From: Yamagishiella unicocca
Lineage: Eukaryota; Chlorophyta; Chlorophyceae; Chlamydomonadales; Volvocaceae
Length of the DNA stretch: 64,000 nt
Assembly (NCBI GenBank): GCA_003116995.1
Contig: BDSL01000052.1
Span: forward strand, 186,001-250,000
Direction: 5' to 3'
A model generated the notes under the pieces. The model ran no database searches and was not told the origin of the DNA. It saw only the letters and a list, made by a program, of their open reading frames with translations. Each line of letters opens with the position of its first letter. The stretch's first letter is position 1. The translations under genes were made by a program, and so were the position numbers. Shown one piece after another: positions 47,801 through 58,120 of the stretch.

Positions 47801-50050
47801 TCTGGCCGGCAGTGGATCTGGCCGGCAGTGGATCTGGCCGGCAATGGATCAGCTGGCCGGCCAGGCCAGGGGCAGGTTTTATGCCACGTCAGCATCTAGC
47901 AGTCTCCTCGGCACCCACCTACACGTGCTCTACACGTCACTCGCATTCGCCCCCAGGGACGCCAGCCCGTATACCGCCCGCCCTCCTCGGCCACACCTCG
48001 CCGCCCCAAACCGCTCCCCCTCCCCCCGGCCCCTCACCTCGGGTCTCCTGCAGGTTCTTCGCCCTCAAACATGGGCCCCGCATCTTCTTCGAGACCGGCA
48101 CCTCTGGGCTGCCGCTGGTTTGGAACCAGGATCCGGAGCTGTGGAAGCGCTGGCGGGACGGCAAGACGGGGCAGCCGCTGGTGGACGCCAACATGAGGGA
48201 GCTGGCGGCCACTGGTGCGGATGCGGCAGCATCAAACGGGACAGCAGGGGGAAAATGAGAGCGGAAAATCCGTGGAGCGGAAAACCCGGGGGACCACCCG
48301 TGCTGGGGGGGGGGGTCAGAGGGAGCCCCGGGGGCCGACACATGGAGAGATGGGTAGGGGGACGTCGTTGTGGGCTGTACTCACACGACCCCATGGAAGG
48401 CTCCCCTGCCAGTGTCCCATTACGGCTGTGAACCCGGCAGCGACTTCCCCAGGGGGACCTCTTCGCACCCCTGCCCTACCCTTTTCCGCTGCTTCTTGCA
48501 GCTGACCTTGCGTCCTACGGTACATACGCAAGGCAACCGGGAACCGGCACGTCGCTCCCTCCCCTTCGTGTCCCCGCCCGCAGGCTTCATGTCTAACCGC
48601 GGCCGCCAGAACGTGGCGTCGTACCTGGTTCTGGATCTTGGAATCGACTGGCGCCGCGGCGCCGACTACTTCGAAAGCCAGCTTCTGGACTACGACGTCA
48701 CGTCCAACTGGGGCAACTGGGTGGCGGCGGCGGGCTTGACGGGCGGCCGAGTCAACCATTTCAACATCGTAAAGCAGGTGCGTGTGGTGTGTGGTGTGTG
48801 TGGTTTGTGGCAGCAACCTGCGGGAAGGTTGGGGTTCAACGCGCCGCCGACCGTGCGCCGCTGTTCGCTCGTCTCTTCCCCCCCCCGCACACGACGACCC
48901 TGCGCCAACTATCCTGTCCCGTCGCGTAAATGGCTTTTATGCCACCCCACACACACATGTGCCGCCTTCCAAGGTCCAAGCCCCCCCCCCCACCTGGTGC
49001 TCTCCCCCTCTTCCCCCCCCTCCCCCGCTCCCTGCCCCCCAGTCCAAGGACTACGACCCTCAGGGCGAGTACGTCAGGACCTGGTGCCCGGAGCTGCGCA
49101 AGGTGCCGGTCACCAAGGTGCACGAGCCCTGGCTCATGAACAAGGAGGAGCAGGAGCGGTCGGGGTGCAGGTGCGGGTCAGGGAGCGGTCGGGGGCCAGG
49201 TGCGGGTCAGGGAGCGGTCGGGGGCCAGGTGCGGGTCAGGGAGCGGTCGGGGGGCAGGTGCGGGTCAGGGAGCGGTCGGGGGGCAGGTGCGGGTCAGGGA
49301 GCAGTCGGGGGGCAGGTGCGGGTCAGGGATCAGGGGAGCGGTTGGGGAGCTCCCAGCAGCGGGTGCACGCACCGCAGCGCCCTGCCCAGCGGGGCCCCCC
49401 TGTCAGTTGCTGCCCTCTTGGCTCAGCTACGCGTTGTTCGGTTCCTGCGCGCCGCGCTGTCAGCGGTGCCCGTGTGTCCTCTCTGCCGCGCAGTATTGGA
49501 GTGGACTACCCCAACTCCATCCCGGTCTCGCGGCTCGGCAGGCCGCACTCGGGGGCAGGTGAGCGGCGGGAGCGGATCCGGTAGCAGTGACAGAGGGGCA
49601 GTGGGGAGGGAGGCAGGGGGACTGTAGGGGGGAGGGCAGAGGGGCTGTACGGGGGGAGGTAGGGGGCTATAGGGAGGGAAGGGGCAGCGGGAGGAGGGAA
49701 GGGGCCAGCGGGAGGAGGGAAGGGGCAGCGGGCAGGGACGCCCTGCCTCCGGCCGCGCACTCGCCGCTCGCACAGCCCAGCTGGGGGTTGTTGCCGGACG
49801 TGGTGGGCGACAGCTCGCGGAGCGTATTGCAGTGTCGCACTGCCTGGGTGAGATCGCTGACTGTGGGGCTCGTGTGGTTGCCATCTGGCCTGGCGCCGTA
49901 GGTGGTGGTGGTGGCGGCGGCGGCAGGGACGGACGCCCAGGCAGCGGCAGGCCACAGTCGGGTCGCGGAGGCGGCGGTGGCGTGCTGCGGGGTGGACCCG
50001 GCGGTGGTCGCGGCGGCTACAAGAAGTCCGAGTTCGAGCGCTACAAGTGA
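44850..50050 (+). CDS. CRY-DASH: DASH-type cryptochrome (photolyase/cryptochrome family)
   Basis: Twelve exons, phase-consistent: 44850-44969, 45359-45472, 45757-45823, 46420-46629, 46819-47062, 47344-47507, 47700-47787, 48054-48214, 48584-48777, 49043-49170, 49494-49558, 49902-50050 (567 aa). The N-terminal photolyase domain starts [20 protein letters not shown] and [13 protein letters not shown]. The FAD-binding domain has [60 protein letters not shown] and [14 protein letters not shown]. These are typical DASH blocks, including the WRDFFRF helix. The C-terminus is a short Gly/Arg-rich RGG tail (about 520-567) ending KKSEFERYK, which often binds nucleic acid. CRY-DASH proteins bind FAD and an antenna, and repair pyrimidine dimers in single-stranded DNA or act in light responses. 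No obvious plastid transit peptide is visible. Intron 10 begins with a 29-nt repeat array (see findings). Confidence 0.95.
46031..46097. repeat. nested inverted repeat in CRY-DASH intron 3
   Basis: The outer arms tgagccgc (46034-46041) and gcggctca (46090-46097) are perfect complements. So are cgctga (46031-46036) and tcagcg (46081-46086), and the inner arms atctcttt (46055-46062) and aaagagat (46074-46081). An AT-rich block (about 46120-46270) follows. Confidence 0.75.
47795..47850. repeat. 16-bp tandem repeat in CRY-DASH intron 7
   Basis: Three to four copies of tggatctggccggcag follow the splice donor at 47788. Confidence 0.85.
49171..49330. repeat. 29-bp tandem array of donor-like units in CRY-DASH intron 10
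   Basis: Units begin at 49171, 49200, 49229, 49258, 49287 and 49316. Each starts gtgcgggtcagg and is preceded by AG, so each copy recreates the splice donor used at 49171. Confidence 0.9.
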
Positions 50051-51523
50051 GCGGCCGAAGCAGCAGGTGCTGTCAGGCTGCGGATGTAAATGTTGGCCTG
50101 GCTATCCACGCCGCTGGTGCTGGTGCTGTCAAGTGGATCATCGTAGGCCCAGCCTCCTGGATGCTGCACTTCTGGCGGAGGGGGCGCATCCGGGATGTGC
50201 GGATGCACCTGAAGACCGAGGGCCGCGTGCGCTGCGGTCTGGCTATGCGGGTCATGCATATGCTTAGGGCTGGTTTGATATGGCGAGCACTGGCGGGAGC
50301 GAAAGCATCAGTCCAGGGAGGGAGAGGGTTAAGAGAGCATGTAGTGATGAGAGCGGTGACGGGGGGTGATTTGGAGTACCCAGAGCGCTTCGGTGCGCCC
50401 GAGGCCTTGACGCGCCCCTAAACAAATGTCGTGTCGCAGGCGCTGAGCAACCGGGGGTTTGATCGCTGTACACTGTACAGGCGATGGTTGTGTTGCGCCT
50501 CCGGCGGCTAAGTGGTTGACGTGCGGGAAACTTAAGGATGGGGGCGGTGGTGTGCACGTACGAGCGGACCGTAACCACGCCGGGATTCCGCGCGGCTGTG
50601 GAGGGCCCTGTCTAAGGAATGTAGACGGGTGATAGGACATGCCTAAGCTGGTTTGCAGGATGTTGGGCATACCCGGGACGAGGTAGGGGAGCAGAAGCCG
50701 TGGCCTGCCGGCAGCGCTGTTTTACCGTTATTCCGTTTAGAAGCAGGTAGTGATCCTCGTGTCGGTGGACAGCCCCGGAAGAGCAAATGCGGATGCAGGA
50801 TAGCTGCCGAGCGGCGGGGCAGCGGGATTGGGACAGCGAGCTGGTTACGCGGGCGGACCCCCTTGAACTACCGATTTGGAGGGAGGCGGAGACTGTGTCG
50901 GGGCTGTAAGGGCTCTCGCCGGGCCGTTCGCTGCTGCCTGAACTGACAAGCAATGCATTGCCGGCGGTCGCAGGCGCGGCAGATGATGTCACGTCCCAAC
51001 ATCAAGAGACACGAGTTGGGCCCAGGGCCGTGTCTCTTGCGGCGCCATATCCTCCAGGGGGGGCCACCACAACCTTTCAAGTCACGGCTGCTTTGGCTTA
51101 ATTCGGGTGAACACACAGCCGCACCCTTCCTCCACCTCCCAGCCACGCCCTCCAGCAATGCTCGGATGACCCCCGGCCCCCTGCTGAGGACAAACCTGGC
51201 CGCCTCCGGTGCCCCGTACTACCACAGTCTCCTTCAGTGTCCGGCGATGTGCCCGATGGTTTTCCTGCTTTTTGGTCCGGAACACCATAATTAAGATTTA
51301 AGTTTTTGCCTTATTAGGGTTCGAGGATACTGGCACACCCCGCACAATCGCAACAGGCAACACCAAACGCACGTGCCTCCGCTCATCACTGTGCGCACGC
51401 GACTGCAGTCATCAGCTTCCCAACGACCCAGGAAACAACAGTACCGCACACCTCGGTACCCAGTCCCCAAACGCCCAACCGCTACTGACCTCCGTGAGCG
51501 CACTACCTACTCTCCCCCCGTCG
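50051..51523. other. 3' UTRs of convergent CRY-DASH and ShKT-cyclophilin genes
   Basis: No coding content is supported. TGTAA occurs at 50085-50089 and again at 50905-50909 on the plus strand. Frames such as 50047-50421 end without splice extension and show no motif. Confidence 0.5.
50085..50089 (+). terminator. possible TGTAA poly(A) signal for CRY-DASH
   Basis: This TGTAA is only about 35 nt after the stop, which would give a very short 3' UTR. The second copy at 50905-50909 is an equally good candidate. Confidence 0.35.
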
Positions 51524-53666
51524 TCACCGCTCGCTTATCCCATCGCCTCCCCCGACCCCTCCTTCGCTACTGCCAGCCCCGCCCCCCCCCGCGCTCCCCG
51601 CCGCCGCCACCATGGGCACGAAGGCCAGCTGCTCGTCCATCATGCGCATTACCGTACCGAAGGTGGGGTGCTTCACCTCGTGGTACGGCAGGCGCAGCAC
51701 CGCCTCCACCACCGCCATGGACGCCGCGTCCGCCAGCTCCCCCCAGACGGTCATGGAGCCGCCCCAGGTCTCATGGTCCATCACGTTAATGAAGAACCTG
51801 CGGGCGGGAAGGAAGGCAAGGAGGAAGGAAGGCAGGGTGAAGGGAGAAAGCCGTTTGGGGCCCCCAGCCGCACGGCACACGTCCCAACATAGCCCCTCCG
51901 CTTGCTTTCTCTCTGCCTTCCTCCCTTCCTGCCTGCCTCCCTCCCTGTCTCCCTGTCTCCCTCCCTGCCTGCCTGCCTCCCTCCCTGGAGACAGCACGCA
52001 CTCGCGAGTGTTGGGAATCATCGCCAGGTGGCCTCGCCTGCGGGAGGTGAGGAGCGAGGCGGGCACAGCGGCATGGGCGTGAGGGCCTCCTGCCTGGGGC
52101 GCTTCCCCGCGGACAGACTCAAGCAGTCCCTCGGCCGCCCTGTTGCTGCGGGAGGCACCTCGACACGCACATCGGACACGGGCATCAACAGGGGCATCCA
52201 CGTGCCCCAACGCCCTGCGCGGGCCCCCCAATGTCTCGTCCCTCGTCCCCCACCTCATCGCCACGTCGCCGCCCTCCTTGGTGGGTATGCGCAACAACCC
52301 CGCTAGGCTGCCCTGCAGCAGTCCGTACGGCGGACCCGAGCCCTCCTGCGGCAGTAGCAGCAGTAGCGACAAGGGGCGTGTGTCCGGGGAAGCGCGGGAG
52401 GGGGCGGGTTGAGGTGCGGAGCGCAGCAAAATACAGCGTGGACATCCGATGGACCAGCGCGTTGCAGCGCACTAGAACTCCTTCAGGGCTTCCCTCCGCC
52501 GAAACCCATCCTTTCGCTCTCAAAACGACACTTCAGAAAGACTCCAGGGACGCTCGATAGGTTGTTCGCACCCACCCAAAACCCCACCCAGCCCCAGGCC
52601 TCCAACCAAGCCCCAGGCCCACCTCGGGCACCGCCTCGTTCCGGTAGAAGTTGCAGTTGTGGCAGGCGGACGGGTGGTGGGCCAGTTCCAGAACCAGCGC
52701 GTTCGTCATGGGTGCGCGGTCAAAGTATGGCAAGATGCGGATCTGCGGCATATCGCGCCGGAGAGCCCGATGAAGATGGGGAGGAGTGGAGTTGGCAAGC
52801 GCCCAACAGTACGTGCGGGCCCGGCATGCGCGCAGGCACACGGTCCGTAGAAACAATCCGTCGGCGTCGGATATGCAGTCGGGTATGCAAGTCGGGAAAT
52901 TTTGGGGATGCCGCATCCTGGGGTTGGTCGTGTCAAACCCCAAGATGCGGCATCCCCAAAATTTCCCACGATGCGCGTGCTCTCTGGGGTGGGAGGGGAG
53001 CAGGAGGCAGACCTGCAGTCGTAAGGTTGAGGACAGACGGAGGGCTAGCTGGCTGGATTTGGGCTAACTTATGCATCGGGGAGCCACCTAAGGCCAATGA
53101 AGCTCGCACACGCTCATAAGTGGTGGGCGAGGGCACAACACCTGCACCTGTAGTTGACATATTCGAGGGGATTTCTGTGGGCTTGAGGGAGCCGCTCCTA
53201 AAAACCCCTGCGCCTACCTTCTCCAAACCCCTGCCGTCCTACCGACTGGACAGACGCGTCCACACACCCAAACCGATAGCCCACTACTACCTCTGACGAA
53301 TGAATACACGATGCACAATTAATCTATGCCCGTCTGTTGGGGCTGTGGTGGATCGTTTCCCACCTGGCCCAGCGAGCAGTTGAGCACCAATGTTTCGCCA
53401 GCGTAGTCGCGGGGATTAACTTCAGCAGCTTGACACCGCTTACATGCCAGAGGACACCGCGAATCCATGAACGTTGGGTTCTTCTCGCACTCGCCCTTAT
53501 TGGCCCAATCTTGGCAAGCTGACTCCTCGTCGCGGCAGTCACCCTTTTCTGACCAAGTCTCAAATGCGTTCTTCCTGTCTGTTGCTGATAGCGCAAGCTG
53601 GAGGCATGCAATAGAACAGCAGAAAGCAAATAAAGTTTGCAACACATGGGCTGTCTTCAGAGTCAT
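51524..53666 (-). CDS. secreted ShKT-domain plus cyclophilin-like protein
   Basis: Five exons: 53666-53364, 52742-52623, 52345-52254, 52037-52002 (36 nt), 51797-51524 (274 aa), all in phase. Residues 1-28 form a signal peptide (LQTLFAFCCSIACLQLALSA). Residues 44-78 are a six-Cys ShKT-type domain (CRDEESACQDWANKGEC...CPLACKRC), a disulfide-rich fold common in algal and worm extracellular proteins. From residue 85 a cyclophilin-like domain follows: TLVLNCSLGQIRILPYFDRA, CHNCNFYRNEAVPE, GPPYGLLQGSLAG, RRGHLAMIPNTREFFINVMD, WGGSMTVWGELAD, RLPYHEVKHP. It keeps the fold pattern of peptidyl-prolyl isomerases. However, the usual FHR and QGGDP motifs are replaced, so isomerase activity is doubtful. 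Location is probably secretory pathway or cell wall. The tail is Gly/Ala-rich. Confidence 0.82.
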
Positions 53667-54038
53667 TTCAACGCCCGTCCTAGGAACTTATGAAGTCGTA
53701 GTAATCTAGCACATAACAATGGCGATTGCGAGCTTGGTGCACGCCAGACCAGTGTACAACGCCAGCCAGCAGTCGCAGTACGCAGACGAGCTGTCACAAA
53801 CACTCGGGATAAGCCAACAGCCTGAGCCGCGCAGCTTCCTTCATTAACCTACTACATTTAAACTCTGCTGCCAGTAAGTGCGCATATTGCCGAGCATTCA
53901 TGTGCCACAGCGCCCGAGTGCAAAGCCTCCTACCAAAATTGCCGTGCAGCGAAAAACTGCGGTAGCTCTTAACCGCAAAACAATATCCACTCTCACAGAT
54001 AACAACACAATGTATCCGTAAGCTAAAACGCTCATTTG
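53667..54038. other. short gap between two tandem minus-strand genes
   Basis: 372 bp separate the peroxiredoxin stop from the ShKT-cyclophilin start. It must hold the 3' UTR of one and the promoter of the other. The composition is AT-richer than in the genes, and no TGTAA complement was found. Confidence 0.5.
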
Positions 54039-56119
54039 TCACGCACACGCGTCCGGGTAGATGCATTTCCACAGCTCGACCATGCTCTTCGCGTCCGTAA
54101 CCTTGAGATCCGCAGGTGCCGACTCAACACGCTGCAAGCAATGATGGAAAGTAGCGCATCAAAGGGTCAGAAACCTGACAAATGGATAGTTGTTGGAAGT
54201 GTGAAAGTACAGGCAGGGACGGAGCACTATGCCCGTGCATGTGCTGCAAGATTCCAAACCAGCATCCTTTGATCTGCAAGGACAGAGACAGGTTCCCTTG
54301 CTGAGAACCCCAGCCTAAATCCTAGCCCCGTCCCAACTGACACTAGCCCCGTCCCAACTGACACCAGCCCCGCGGCGAACACACGCTCCTCAGCGCTTCC
54401 AACCCGAATGTTTCGCAGTCATCATTCCCTAGCTTGCTCCGTTGCGCCCTGGTAAGGCGCATCCTCCAGTGCTAGTCCGGGTACGTAGTCGCGGGCATGC
54501 ATCTCACCACGTGTTGCTCTAGCGTGCACACCGCCGATCTTACCCCGACGTCTACATGGGCGCAACCGCGCCCTCCGACTCACCAGCTTGAGCAGCACGC
54601 CGTCCTCCACCACCGCCGCATAGCGCTGGCACTTGGCCCCCTGGCTCTCCGGGGTGCCGATCTCCAGCCCCAGCAGCCGCACCAGTCCGCAGTTCTTGTC
54701 AGCCAGCAGCACCACCTGCGGCCGGGCAGCGGGCGCGGCAGCAGATGGAGACGGCACATGTCAGCAGGTCGCCGGCAGATGGGGATGGCACATGTCAGCA
54801 GGTCGCCGAGGGTTCCTCCTCGGCCCGGACGCCTCCAACACTCTACGGCCCTGCTCCTGCTCCCCCGCGCGCGCGTCCAAGTCCACACGGGTTGAGGCGT
54901 CACGGTCACCGGCTTCCCAGCTGCCCCCCATCCCGCCACGCTGACTCAGCGCAGCATCACCACTACACGCCAGGGAGTCTCCACCCGTGCAACGCCGCAC
55001 ACACGAGGGACTCCGAGTCCGTCGAACAGGGTCCTCCCACGCCACGCGCACGGCCCCCTTACTGCGTGCCCGCCTGGCTGCACCGACTTCCCACACCCCG
55101 CGTGCATCCACCCGCTTCGCTGGCTTGCGATCCTGCCTATGCTCCAGACCCGGAAACACACATCCAGATCGGCCTTTGGAAGGATGCCTCCCCCGGTCGT
55201 TGGCCAAACTTGCGCCCATCAGAGGCCCGTTCCCGCCCCTGGTACAGCCACCTTGCTGCTGCTGCTGAGGTTGGGCTTGGCCGCCAGTTCGGCCACCTTG
55301 GAAGGCTCATCTACGGTTACGCAAACGACCTTGTCCACCCCCATGGCGCTCAGCTTCTCGGCCTGTGGCAAGGGGAGAGAGTTTTAGGGTTTTGAAGTGC
55401 CGGGGGCGCCGGGGCAGGGCAGGCCGCGCAGTTGGTCGCCGGGGGACGTCAAGTAGCAGGGGCAACGAGCCACGACACGGCGTGTGCCACCTCTGTGGTG
55501 TGTCCGAAGGGTTTAGGAATTAGGACCCGCGTTGTGCGTTGTGCTCAGGCGCACCATGACCGTCATCCCTACTTGCATGCAGTCTGCAACCGCAAGCAGA
55601 CTGCAAACCCCTTCGGATAAGGCTGGGTGCAGCGAGTGCCTTACCTGGGCGATGTAGCCGGGAATGTGCTGCTCCACGCAAATTGGGCCGCCCGGGAAGC
55701 CCACAAGGACAACCTTCTTGCCCTGCAACGTGACACACGGAAGGCAGCAGCGTAGTAAAATACTAGCGTGTGCGGTTGGGCAGTACACACAGGCACGCGG
55801 TGCCCGCGAGGGAAAGAGAGCGCGCCAAGTGAATACACTTGCACGGCAGAAGGCTTGCCTTGAACACATCGGCCAGCGTGAGCTCCTTGTCATTTTGCCA
55901 CAAGCGAAGGTCTTGACGCAGCGTCAGATCCCTGCGCCTGCCCAGCCCGATGTGACACGCAGTTGGGCTGAGGTCCGAGTTGAGGTGCCCATCCGGCACG
56001 GGGCCCGCTTTGCGAAGCTCCGCTGCGGAACCAAAAAGACGAGTGAGCTGTTGGCTCAGATGCTGCCGCTGGACTGCCCCAAAGGCCAGCCTGAGGAGGC
56101 TGGGCGCCGTTTGGTTCAT
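54039..56119 (-). CDS. type II (PRXII/Prx5-like) peroxiredoxin, altered active-site loop
   Basis: Five exons: 56119-55859, 55722-55645, 55362-55252, 54715-54584, 54131-54039 (224 aa). Phase 0 at every junction. The first intron has a GC donor (AAG|GCAAGC). The N-terminal 36 residues are Arg/Leu/Ser-rich and free of Asp, which suggests a mitochondrial or plastid presequence. The core reads LWQNDKELTLADVFKGKKVV, GFPGGPICVEQHIPGY, AEKLSAMGVDKVVCVTVDEP, VVLLADKNCGLVRLLGLE, CQRYAAVVEDGVLLKL and RVESAPADLKVTDAK, the usual type II order. These enzymes reduce hydroperoxides through a peroxidatic Cys, here Cys102. The loop that is normally PGAFTPTCS-like is two residues shorter and lacks the catalytic Thr. 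Activity is therefore uncertain. The gene is divergent with the 7-TM gene. Confidence 0.87.
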
Positions 56120-56715
56120 ACTATAGTAGCTTCTTTTACAAACGGATCAGTCACCTCAGACCAGTGCACCTAAGACAAGCTCACATAAAGGTGAAAATTA
56201 TACTAAACCGCCGGTGTGACATGAGCGACAAGCCGAAGCAAGCATGGGAAGGTGCCGTACACATGCTTTCTAGTTTGTTGTCCGCTTTGCTTACGCATAA
56301 GTTTATCCAACAATTTGTGTATGACATATCCTCTTGCGAGCCATCCTCCTCCGCGGCCGCTGGTCAAGCTTAGACTCTTACAAGACCCCGCATCGGTTGA
56401 GACGAACAGCGCCCGAACGCAACTGTTGTCGAATAGCCGTTCATAAACGTCAAATCAAATAGGTTGGAGTTCTCAGTGTGCTTCTGGTCACACAAGGGCC
56501 CAGCTTTGCTAAAATAGGCGCCAATTGACAGGCAGCCAGCAGGCCGCAATTGAAGCAACGCCGACGGTGGAATATCTGCTTCAGCAGTGCTTGGGCGCCC
56601 CGGCGGGCGCCCCGGGACCGACTGCAGCCCTGGCGGATGACCCGCAGCACCTAACGGACCTGGTGACTCCCGTGTGCTCAGTCCAAGACCACGGTCCAGC
56701 CCAGCCGCTGGAGTC
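56120..56715. promoter_or_regulatory. divergent region peroxiredoxin / 7-TM protein
   Basis: About 600 bp between two start codons on opposite strands. No promoter motif was recognised with confidence. Confidence 0.4.
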
Positions 56716-57765
56716 ATGTTGGTGCTGAGTCAGGCTGTCGTTAATGGCATCGACTGGGGAGTCATCAGCGTCGCAGGGTGTCTGCTGCTCGTCAGCGTCG
56801 TCGGCGCGTTCCTTGCGTTCCGCTACTCCAGCTCCAGCCGTCGCCCCGTGGCGCGGGAGTTCAACTACTTATGGCGCGCCCGAACCTTCACGGAAGTGCT
56901 GGCGGCGGGTTACGCCATCTCCCACCTGCTGCGCCTGCAGCTGCTGTGGGGTCCGGCGTCCTTGTTCAAAGCAGGCGGCTATCACCCGGCAACCTTCTGC
57001 CGCGTGTACATCGCGGCGATGTACGGCATTTTTGAGCCCGGCTTCCTGCTCCTGGCTCTCTTTGCCTGTCTCTACTCGGTGCAGGGTCGCGACTCAGCCA
57101 AGAACCCAAACTTCAACATCGTGCTGTTCTCAGCGGGCTTTTCGCTGCCGTCCTGTGCCGTACAGCTCGTCGCCGCGCTCTTCACGCGCATCTTTGAGCT
57201 TGACTACGCCAACAGCCGCATGCTGAGCATGCTCTTCTCCTCCTACAACAGCGAGCTCACGCAGCACTGTGACGGCGCGGCACCCGGCGACTGCGCCTTC
57301 TGCGTCTTCCCGCTGCTGTCCACCTTCGCCTCCACCGCCTTCAGCGCGATCTACCTCCTCGCCCTCTGGGTCGTCACGCAGCGCATCGCGGCCACGGTGA
57401 TCAACAAGGCGCTCGCGCGCCGCGTGAGGTCCCTGCAGCTGCTCACCACGGGCTGGATCATCATCAGCCTCGCCTGCCGTGGCTGCACCGTGCTCTTTCA
57501 GCCCTTCGAGCTCGGGTTCGAAGCCCTGCGCGCAGCACACGTGCTGTCCGTGGCCGCGCTGGTGGTGACACTCGAGTACTTTTTGGTGTTGAAGCCCGTG
57601 TGGGACTCCCACATGGCCGACCGAACCATCAAACGGCTGGAGAAGCAGGGCACCGGCCTGCCGCAGCCGCTGCTACCCAACCCGCTGTTTCCGCCGACGG
57701 AGCTGCAGCCCTTGGAGTCGTCCACGTCAACGACCAGGCAGGCGGTCGAGGACGACCGGGTATAG
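56716..57765 (+). CDS. intronless seven-transmembrane protein
   Basis: A single uninterrupted frame of 349 aa from ATG 56716. Seven hydrophobic segments are visible: ISVAGCLLLVSVVGAFLAF, LAAGYAISHLLRLQLLWG, IFEPGFLLLALFACLYSV, VLFSAGFSLPSCAVQLVAAL, LLSTFASTAFSAIYLLALWV, LQLLTTGWIIISLACRGCTV and LSVAALVVTLEYFLVL. The N-terminus is short; the C-terminus is a polar tail of about 60 residues rich in Pro, Ser and Thr. The layout resembles plant THH1/TOM1-like or orphan 7-TM proteins, but I see no diagnostic motif and assign no function. It is the only intronless gene among neighbours with 5-19 exons. That could reflect retroposition or simply an intron-poor family. Confidence 0.82.
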   Translation: MLVLSQAVVNGIDWGVISVAGCLLLVSVVGAFLAFRYSSSSRRPVAREFNYLWRARTFTEVLAAGYAISHLLRLQLLWGPASLFKAGGYHPATFCRVYIAAMYGIFEPGFLLLALFACLYSVQGRDSAKNPNFNIVLFSAGFSLPSCAVQLVAALFTRIFELDYANSRMLSMLFSSYNSELTQHCDGAAPGDCAFCVFPLLSTFASTAFSAIYLLALWVVTQRIAATVINKALARRVRSLQLLTTGWIIISLACRGCTVLFQPFELGFEALRAAHVLSVAALVVTLEYFLVLKPVWDSHMADRTIKRLEKQGTGLPQPLLPNPLFPPTELQPLESSTSTTRQAVEDDRV

Positions 57766-58115
57766 CCCCGGCGCTGCTTTCCCTATCCGCATGGGCTGTT
57801 GGGTGCTGAGTGCGGGCGGCAGGCCAGGAGCTGTGGGACGGGGAAAGGAAGGCATGGTCGGCGAGCTCGCCTTGCGGAAAAGGCGGGCGTCCGCTCGGCT
57901 GGGGGAGGGTTGGTAAGCGCGGCGGCGGCGATCCGCGGTTCTGGAGCGGGACTGGAGCAGAGGGCAGGGCGGTGATGGCGGTGCTCTTGGGGCCGGTATG
58001 TGCCGGACTGGATTGGAAAAGAGGGGCGCTTGGTGTCCCGCCTTATGACTCACCTCCCAGGAGGGGCCTGGCGCCATGCTCGCTTCTTGATGTGGCCAGA
58101 GGAACGTCGTGTCCT

Positions 58116-58120
58116 TGTAA
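58116..58120 (+). terminator. possible TGTAA poly(A) signal for the 7-TM gene
   Basis: TGTAA about 350 nt after the TAG stop at 57763-57765. Confidence 0.45.

Noticed and set aside
49171..49330. 29-bp repeats as a CRISPR array
   Set aside because: Copies are directly adjacent with no unique spacers and lie in a eukaryotic intron.
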